Positions 17,303 through 22,414 of a DNA stretch of 22,414 bases are shown here, piece by piece. The notes under the pieces are model-generated. The model saw only the letters and a program-made list of their open reading frames with translations. It did no database searches and was not told where the DNA came from. How positions within the stretch are numbered: the first letter of the stretch is position 1; each line of letters starts with the position of its first letter. A program made the translations under genes and the position numbers. The DNA comes from Mesorhizobium shangrilense (GTDB lineage Bacteria > Pseudomonadota > Alphaproteobacteria > Rhizobiales > Rhizobiaceae): assembly GCF_040537815.1 (NCBI RefSeq), contig NZ_JBEWSZ010000019.1, positions 1-22,414 of the forward strand, in the 5' to 3' direction.

Positions 17303-17308
17303 ATACCA

Positions 17309-18886
17309 ATGGCCCAGCAGGAAAATGGCTTATTTCGTGGGACCACGCGCAGACAAATGATCAAAGGTGCAATGGTCGGCGTGGGGGCGGTCGCTCTTTC
17401 ATCATTCCCCTCGCTTAAGGCCAGAGCCGCGCCGAACAAAGGCGGCACGCTACGTGTCGGCCTTGGCCATGGCAGCACGACTGATACCCTCGACCCTGGG
17501 CTTTTCGATAACGATTTCACGATCTTCACCGGCTATTGTTATCGCGGACATCTGACCGAGATTGCGTCTGACGGAAAGGTGATTGGGGATCTTGCCGAGG
17601 CCGTCGAGCCTAGCTCAGACGCCAAGACTTGGAGATTCAAGCTCCGGAAGGGCGTCCAGTTTCACAACGGCAAAACATTGGATTCCAATGATGTAGTCGC
17701 GTCTTTCCGGCATCACATGGGTGAAAAATCGACTTCAGCCGCTAAGGCGCTAATGGACGGGGTGAACATTAAGACGGATGGCAGCGACGCTGTAATCTTC
17801 ACCTTGAGTGGCGGCAACGTCGATTTTCCGTACATTGTGAGCGACTTCCACTTCGCGATCATGCCCGCCAACGCTGATGGTACCGCCGATTGGAAGTCAG
17901 GTGTTGGAACTGGTGCTTACAAGATTGAAACCTTCGACCCGGGTGTTCGAGCGGAGTTCTCACGACAGCCTAACTTTTACAAAGAAAATGCGGCATTCTT
18001 CGATGGTGTGTCGGTCTTGTCAGTACCCGACGCGACTGCTCGTCAAACTGCCCTACGATCTGGCAGCTTCGATCTGATCGACCGCATTGACCTTAAGACC
18101 GCACATTTGCTGGCGCGGGTACCTAATCTCGCGATCTTCGAGACAAAAGGCACAGGGCACAACACCATGCCAATGGATGTGCGCAAGGCGCCATTCAACA
18201 ACGTTGATGTCCGGCTCGCCCTCAAATACTCCCTTGACCGCGAAAAGCTGCTAGAAACCATTTTGTTGGGTCATGGTGAGGTCGGCAACGATCATCCGAT
18301 CAGCTCAATGAATCGGTACCATAACGGTGACCTGCCGCAGAAAAAGTACGACCCGGACAAGGCCAAATTCCACCTGAAGAAGGCTGGAGCCTCGGATCTT
18401 TCCGTCGATCTCTATGTCTCTGACGCGGCGTTTGCCGGCGCTGTTGACGCGGCAGTGCTCTACCAACAGCATGCTAAGCAGTGCGGGATTAATATCAATG
18501 TCGTCCGTGAGCCCAACGACGGCTATTGGTCGAACATCTGGATGAAGAAACCATGGTCGTTTTCCTACTGGGGCGGGCGCCCGACCGAAGACTGGGCGTT
18601 CGTGACAGCTTATGCACCTGGTGGCAACTGGAACGAGACTTTTTGGGAAAATCCGCGGTTTTCTGAGCTGCTCGTCAAGGCGAGGTCCGAGTTCGACGAC
18701 AATAAACGCAGACAGATGTACTACGAGATGCAGGCCATTCTGAGCGACGATGGTGGCGCAATTGTGCCACTGTTCAACAACTATGTGGATGGGGTGACGA
18801 CCAAGCTACACATTCCTGATGTTGTGGCTTGGAACTGGCCTCATGACGGACATAAATGCCACGAACGCTGGTGGTTTAACGCCTAG
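17309..18886 (+). CDS. Peptide-type ABC transporter substrate-binding protein (SBP family 5), Tat-exported
   Basis: This 525-residue periplasmic receptor has an N-terminal twin-arginine signal (TTRRQMIKGA, Arg14-Arg15), a hydrophobic stretch to about residue 32 and a probable cleavage site after ARA (38-40). The mature part follows the family 5 fold: GGTLRVGLG, LDPGLFDND, TWRFKLRKGVQFHNGKTLDS, then GTGAYKIETFDPG and the C-terminal WNWPHDGHK. It captures the substrate for the DppB/DppC-like permeases encoded on the opposite strand. Family members bind peptides, but also opines, glycosides, nickel chelates and amide compounds, so the ligand is open. Tat export, unlike the usual Sec route, means folding before export. 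It is probably co-transcribed with the M24 peptidase 47 bp downstream. Confidence 0.95.
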   Translation: MAQQENGLFRGTTRRQMIKGAMVGVGAVALSSFPSLKARAAPNKGGTLRVGLGHGSTTDTLDPGLFDNDFTIFTGYCYRGHLTEIASDGKVIGDLAEAVEPSSDAKTWRFKLRKGVQFHNGKTLDSNDVVASFRHHMGEKSTSAAKALMDGVNIKTDGSDAVIFTLSGGNVDFPYIVSDFHFAIMPANADGTADWKSGVGTGAYKIETFDPGVRAEFSRQPNFYKENAAFFDGVSVLSVPDATARQTALRSGSFDLIDRIDLKTAHLLARVPNLAIFETKGTGHNTMPMDVRKAPFNNVDVRLALKYSLDREKLLETILLGHGEVGNDHPISSMNRYHNGDLPQKKYDPDKAKFHLKKAGASDLSVDLYVSDAAFAGAVDAAVLYQQHAKQCGININVVREPNDGYWSNIWMKKPWSFSYWGGRPTEDWAFVTAYAPGGNWNETFWENPRFSELLVKARSEFDDNKRRQMYYEMQAILSDDGGAIVPLFNNYVDGVTTKLHIPDVVAWNWPHDGHKCHERWWFNA

Positions 18887-18933
18887 AGACAGCCTATGAA
18901 ATCCTTTGCATTGTGCAAGTTGGAAGAAGATAG

Positions 18934-20151
18934 ATGGTAGGCATGCATACCGAAGTACGCCGGAAAATCCAAGCTGAACTGCAAAAGGACGGCTTATCGG
19001 CCTACTTAGCGATCACACCAGCCAACTTTTTTTACACCTCCGGATTTCATAGCAGTTTTCTTGATCTAAGTTGGCGCATGACGGGCACCGACATGGTTCT
19101 AATTCCGGCCGATCCTGGCCTGGAGCCCGTCATGATTGTCAGTGATTTCCTGTCCGGTGCCGCCGGACGGGCGACCGACATTCGAGATATCCGCCCATAC
19201 TCCATGTGGATCGAAGCGCGAGACCTTGATGTCGTTGCGTCTCGGCCGAACGAGGCACAACCCACTTTACGCCCGGTGCGCCCAGAGCAATACAGGCATG
19301 CCGAAATCGCTGACATCGTCGCCAGCGTTCTCAACGAATGGAAGTGTGCTGGCGGACGAATTGGCACCGATCTGGACTTCATGCAGGTCGAAACCCAGAG
19401 CCATTTGGTCAACGCATGCAGTCGGGCCAAGTTTGTGGATTGGGCCGATGCCATTTATCGACTGCGGGCCATCAAACATCCCGAAGAAATCAGGCGCTTG
19501 CGTAATGCAGCCATCGTCTTCGACAATATGCTCGCACGGTCTTTTGGCGGTATCAAAGAGGGATATTCGCTTGAAGAAATGCGCGTCGAGTGCGAGCTGG
19601 GTGCGATCGAGACGTTCAGAGCTAATCCCTCCATTGGCGAATACCAGGGAAGTTGGGCCTTCAACGCCATAGGCATTGGTGACACGAACCGAGTAAAGAA
19701 CGGCGATGTCATCAAGGTGGACGCCGGGGTCCGACTGAGTGGGTACTATAGCGATTGCGCGCGCGTCGCCATCTTTGGTGATCCCTTAAAAGAGGCGTTG
19801 ATGGTCTACGATGCTTTGAATCGAGCGTATGACGCTGCGGCCCTGGAGCTGAAGCCCGGCAACACGATGCGAGTGGTCCACCAAGTCGCAGAGGAAACAG
19901 TCCGGGCGAACGGTTTGCCCAATTACACGCGTGGGCATTTTGGTCATTCTATTGGAATCGACAACCTGGTCGAGGAACGGCCATTTATTGGGATGAACGA
20001 CACTTTTCTTGAGCCCGGCATGGTGGTCTGCCTCGAACTTCCTTACTACCCGCCAAGTGTAGGTGAATTCAATATCGAGGATATGTGGCTGATTACAGAC
20101 AACGGTGCAGAGTGCCTCAATTTTGTGTCGCGAGACCTCCACCTAGTGTGA
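18934..20151 (+). CDS. M24-family metallopeptidase (Xaa-Pro dipeptidase-like)
   Basis: This 405-residue protein has an N-terminal creatinase-like domain (about 5-170) and a C-terminal pita-bread domain. The five metal ligands are all visible: Asp263 (KVDAGV), Asp274 (YYSDCAR), His338 (GHFGHSIG), Glu368 (CLELPYY) and Glu382 (FNIEDMW). It should therefore be a two-metal hydrolase such as an Xaa-Pro dipeptidase. It is not a metal-free creatinase, although its length is similar. It has no signal peptide, so it would act in the cytoplasm on material brought in by the importer. The start is ATG 18934 with GGAAGA about 8 bases upstream; ATG 18943 is also possible. Its place directly after the binding-protein gene suggests it cleaves the imported compound, perhaps a prolyl or other amide bond. 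Confidence 0.92.
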   Translation: MVGMHTEVRRKIQAELQKDGLSAYLAITPANFFYTSGFHSSFLDLSWRMTGTDMVLIPADPGLEPVMIVSDFLSGAAGRATDIRDIRPYSMWIEARDLDVVASRPNEAQPTLRPVRPEQYRHAEIADIVASVLNEWKCAGGRIGTDLDFMQVETQSHLVNACSRAKFVDWADAIYRLRAIKHPEEIRRLRNAAIVFDNMLARSFGGIKEGYSLEEMRVECELGAIETFRANPSIGEYQGSWAFNAIGIGDTNRVKNGDVIKVDAGVRLSGYYSDCARVAIFGDPLKEALMVYDALNRAYDAAALELKPGNTMRVVHQVAEETVRANGLPNYTRGHFGHSIGIDNLVEERPFIGMNDTFLEPGMVVCLELPYYPPSVGEFNIEDMWLITDNGAECLNFVSRDLHLV

Positions 20152-20213
20152 AGTTAGTATCTCCTACGCTTTGAAGGCTTCTGAGACCTTCACTTTGGTT
20201 GACCGACGCTGAA

Positions 20214-20246
20214 AGGCGAGCAGGGGATGTCGGCCTCTGCTCGCTT
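20214..20246 (+). terminator. Possible rho-independent terminator after the M24 gene
   Basis: GCGAGCAG (20216-20223) pairs with CTGCTCGC (20237-20244). The stem can extend two more pairs (one G-U) to 20214-20246, with a loop of about 13 bases, 63 bp after the peptidase stop. The following TTCTC is a weak T-tract, so termination is plausible but not certain. A weaker hairpin, TGAAGG/CCTTCA, lies at 20172-20192. Confidence 0.4.
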
Positions 20247-20393
20247 CTCACGATCCATACTACGTCCGTTCTTCACCCTATCTATCGTGCGACAAAACTT
20301 CGCAAGCTAGCACTACTTTGGCAGGCTTTTAGCGGCGGGCGAGTTTTTGGAATTCCTAATGGAGAGTTTGCGTGATTCATAGGAGGTCGGCTT

Positions 20394-21643
20394 GTGGAGG
20401 GCCGATCAATGGATGTGGACTGGCAAGGCGATCTCGAGCACTGGCTTCAACCGTTTTTGGCAGGTCTTTCCAGCTCGGCGCCGGATGTGTCCGCTGTACA
20501 TTGCCGGCCTGATCGGGCCGGGCGACCGTAAGAGCGTACAGCCGATGGCCGCGCGAGCGGGCGATGTCGGCTACGATCAGCTTCATCATTTTGTCGCGGC
20601 AGGGGTTTGGGACAGCACTCCGCTCGAGGCCGCCCTGCTGAAGGAGGCAGATCGCCTGGTCGGCGATGATGCGGGTTTTCTCGTCATCGACGACACAGCG
20701 TTACCGAAGAAGGGGCAACATTCGGTTGGTGTCGCGCCTCAATACGCTTCGTCGCTTGGCAAGACGTCCAACTGCCAGTCACTGGTGTCGGTGACCCTGG
20801 CCTCGCGCGAAGTGCCGGTGATGGTGGGCCTTCGGCTCTTCCTGCCCGACACCTGGACGAATGATCCCGAGCGGATGATGCGGGCGCGCGTCCCGAAGGA
20901 TCGACAGGTCGCTCTGACAAAGCCGGAGATCGCCATCGAAGAGATCGATCGTGTCATCGCCTCCGGCGCGCGTTTCGGCTGCGTGCTTGCCGACGCGGGC
21001 TACGGGTCGAGCAGCTCTTTTCGTCAGGCTTTGAGTGAGCGCGGTCTGCTGTGGGCTGTAGGACTATCGCGACGCCAAAACGTCTATCGGGCCGATGTTG
21101 ATCTGATCTTCCCGGTCGCGAAGGCCGGAAGCCCCGCAAATACCACATCCCTGATCAGCCGCCGGTCTCTGCCGAGGTGATGCTGTCTGGTGAGAGATGG
21201 CACAAGATAAGCTGGCGGCGCGGCACTAAAGGTCGGCTGACATGCTTGTTTGCGGCTCGCCGTGTCCGCGTTGCGGATGGTCATAAGCACCGGATGCTCG
21301 ACAATCGCGCGCAATGCATGCCAGGTGACGAGGTCTGGCTCGTCGGCGAACGCCGGTCGACTGGCGAGCAAAAATACTATGTGTCGAACTTACCGGCCGA
21401 TGCCAGCCTCAAGATGCTCGCCGCCACGATCAAGGCGAGGTGGGTCTGTGAGCAGGCACATCAGCAATTGAAGGAGGAACTCGGCCTCGACCACTTCGAA
21501 GGCCGATCATGGACTGGATTACATCGACACGCCTTGATGACCATGATCGCCTACGCTTTTCTCCAAGCCCGCCGCCTCAAAGCAGCATGCCAGCTGTTAG
21601 ACAAGCCATTCTCGACCTCTTCACGCGGCCTCCACCCCGCAGA
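20394..21643 (+). mobile_element. IS701-family insertion sequence remnant
   Basis: The body of an IS701-type element is recognised from its transposase. Its terminal repeats could not be found. The 3' end stops inside the last codons of the transposase (after TRPPPRR) and runs directly into the end of an IS5-type remnant, so the right end appears to have been lost by insertion or deletion. The exact left end, somewhere in 20250-20394, is not defined. Confidence 0.6.
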
Positions 21644-21646
21644 TAG
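20409..21646 (+). pseudogene. IS701-family transposase, three frameshifts
   Basis: The protein can be followed through four segments. Segment one is from ATG 20409 (MDVDWQGDLEHWLQPFLAGL). A shift near 20465-20475 leads to RRRMCPLYIAGLIGPGDRKS. The frame then contains the first Asp in VIDDTALPKKG and the second in VLADAGYGSS. A shift near 21133 leads to [10 protein letters not shown] and then the conserved [20 protein letters not shown] with the third acidic residue. A shift near 21590 leads to [19 protein letters not shown] and a stop at 21644. All three DDE residues survive, but no single frame spans them. IS701 transposases are not known to need frameshifting, so this is a dead copy. Confidence 0.85.
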
Positions 21647-21657
21647 GCCGCAGACTC

Positions 21658-22304
21658 TTAACTTTTCAACCAGATGCGGACTGAAGCGAGTTTGACGGCG
21701 GCAAGGAAGTTGAGCGGGTCGCGGTCGTAACGCGTTGCTATGCCTCTGAAATGTTTGAGTTAGTTGAAGTATCTCTCGATCAGGTTGCGCTGCTTGTAGA
21801 CCCATTGGCTGAAGGGGAAACTGCCGGTTCGGGTTTTCTTCGGCGGGATGTTTGCCCAAGCCCCGCGTTGCGCTGCCAGGTCGCGAATGGCGGTTGCTGT
21901 CATAGGCGCGGTCGGCAAGCAGGATCGTATCGGGTTGGAGAGAGCCGAGCATGGCGATGGCGGGCTTGCCGTCATGCGCCTGTCCGGCCGTCAGGACGAG
22001 ATCGACCGGTCGCCCCTCGGCATCGACGAGCGCGTGGATCTTGGTCGTGAGGCCGCCGCGGGAACGTCCCATGCAACCATCGTCATGGCCCCCCTTTTTG
22101 CCGTAGCCGCATGCTGGTGAACGCGGACACAGGAGCTATCGATCATGATGATCTCGCCGTCGAAAGCCTTGGAAACCCCGCCAGCAGCCGATCCCAGACC
22201 CCGGCTTTGCGCCATCGCACGAACCGGTAATAGCAGGTGGGTAGGGGGCCGTAGCGTTTCGGCATATAGCGCGACAATCTGGAAGAGAGGTCGTATTGCC
22301 TCAC
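21658..22304 (-). pseudogene. IS5-family (IS427-like) transposase, decayed
   Basis: On the minus strand a GTG at 22304 starts RQYDLS and jumps to KRYGPLPTCYYRFVRWRKAG, missing some 35 residues found in relatives. A frame change near 22175-22180 leads to FDGEIIMIDSSCVRVHQHAA. A further change at the A5G6 tract (22089-22099) leads to GRSRGGLTTKIHALVDAEGR. An extra base near 21892 leads to IRDLAAQRGAWANIPPKK. A stop codon at 21760-21762 replaces the Lys of the usual FNKLKHF, after which ATRYDRDPLNFLAAV runs to the real end at 21658. The DDE residues are still recognisable (IDSS, LLADRAYD, LIERYF). The A5G6 step may be a natural frameshift site, but the other defects show the copy is dead. Confidence 0.85.
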
Positions 22305-22414
22305 CGTGGAATGCTCCCGACCGACATTGTCCGTTGCCTCATCATAATGTTCCCCACGACTGGGATCCGGATCAATTCGTCATCGGGTCGATTGCCGGCT
22401 CGAACTGCATCGCG
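22305..22414. other. Window end, unassigned sequence beyond the IS5 remnant
   Basis: The last 110 bases continue the minus-strand frame upstream of the IS5 remnant without recognisable protein similarity. No inverted-repeat partner of the other IS5 end is visible. Confidence 0.4.

Larger units (their letters stand above)
16758..17308. other. Divergent intergenic region of the ABC importer genes
   Basis: This 551-bp gap separates the permease operon (minus) and the binding-protein operon (plus) and should hold both promoters. It contains a possible decayed coding remnant on the minus strand (16779-16988), a GC-rich hairpin ACGCCGC-TTTG-GCGGCGT (16925-16942) inside that remnant and a 14-base palindrome at 17203-17216. 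A related ATCCAAT half occurs at 17079-17085. I could not assign -35/-10 boxes with confidence. Confidence 0.55.

Noticed and set aside
18934..20151. Creatinase or DMSP lyase (DddP) identity for the M24 protein
   Set aside because: Creatinase lacks the metal ligands, all five of which are present here. DddP is longer and has a different ligand pattern, so a general Xaa-Pro-type hydrolase is the safer call.

Overview
The window looks like accessory DNA from an alphaproteobacterium, most likely Rhizobiales (Mesorhizobium, Rhizobium or Bradyrhizobium type). The basis is moderately high GC, an IS66 element carrying a UPF0149 passenger gene, IS701 and IS5 relatives, and a dense set of catabolic and ABC-uptake genes. 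The genus assignment is inference, because no rRNA or other marker gene is present.

Layout: (1) 1-2600 is mobile DNA: the start of a DUF5372-like gene on the minus strand, joined near base 113 to a left-truncated IS66 element with a TnpB tail, an intact TnpC transposase and a UPF0149-family passenger. (2) The right end of IS66 at 2600 cuts a minus-strand thiolase gene, which also carries a frameshift. (3) 3180-9963 is a minus-strand run of CoA-linked genes: a fused enoyl-CoA hydratase/3-hydroxyacyl-CoA dehydrogenase, a nitronate-monooxygenase-family flavoprotein, an acyl-CoA dehydrogenase, a CaiB-type CoA-transferase and a second acyl-CoA dehydrogenase; the last three are joined by short overlaps. 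(4) 10323-13001 holds a semialdehyde-type aldehyde dehydrogenase divergent from a LysR-type regulator. (5) 13059-20151 is a peptide-type ABC importer: a double-ATPase protein and two permeases on the minus strand, and a Tat-exported binding protein plus an M24 metallopeptidase on the plus strand. (6) 20394-22414 is a graveyard of insertion sequences: a multiply frameshifted IS701-family transposase that ends against a decayed IS5-family transposase.

The catabolic genes can be read as one route. The ABC system imports a peptide- or amide-like compound, the M24 enzyme trims it, the aldehyde dehydrogenase oxidises a semialdehyde to an acid, the CaiB-type enzyme makes the CoA thioester, and the acyl-CoA dehydrogenases and FadB-like protein carry out beta-oxidation. 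The broken thiolase resembles 3-oxoadipyl-CoA thiolases, so the last step may once have yielded succinyl-CoA and acetyl-CoA from a C6 dicarboxylate. This is inference from gene content; the substrate is unknown. I found no CRISPR array, tRNA or rRNA, and no clearly unprecedented system. The most interesting points are the possible dicarboxylate pathway, the two-subunit acyl-CoA dehydrogenase, the flavoprotein of doubtful name and the broken thiolase.
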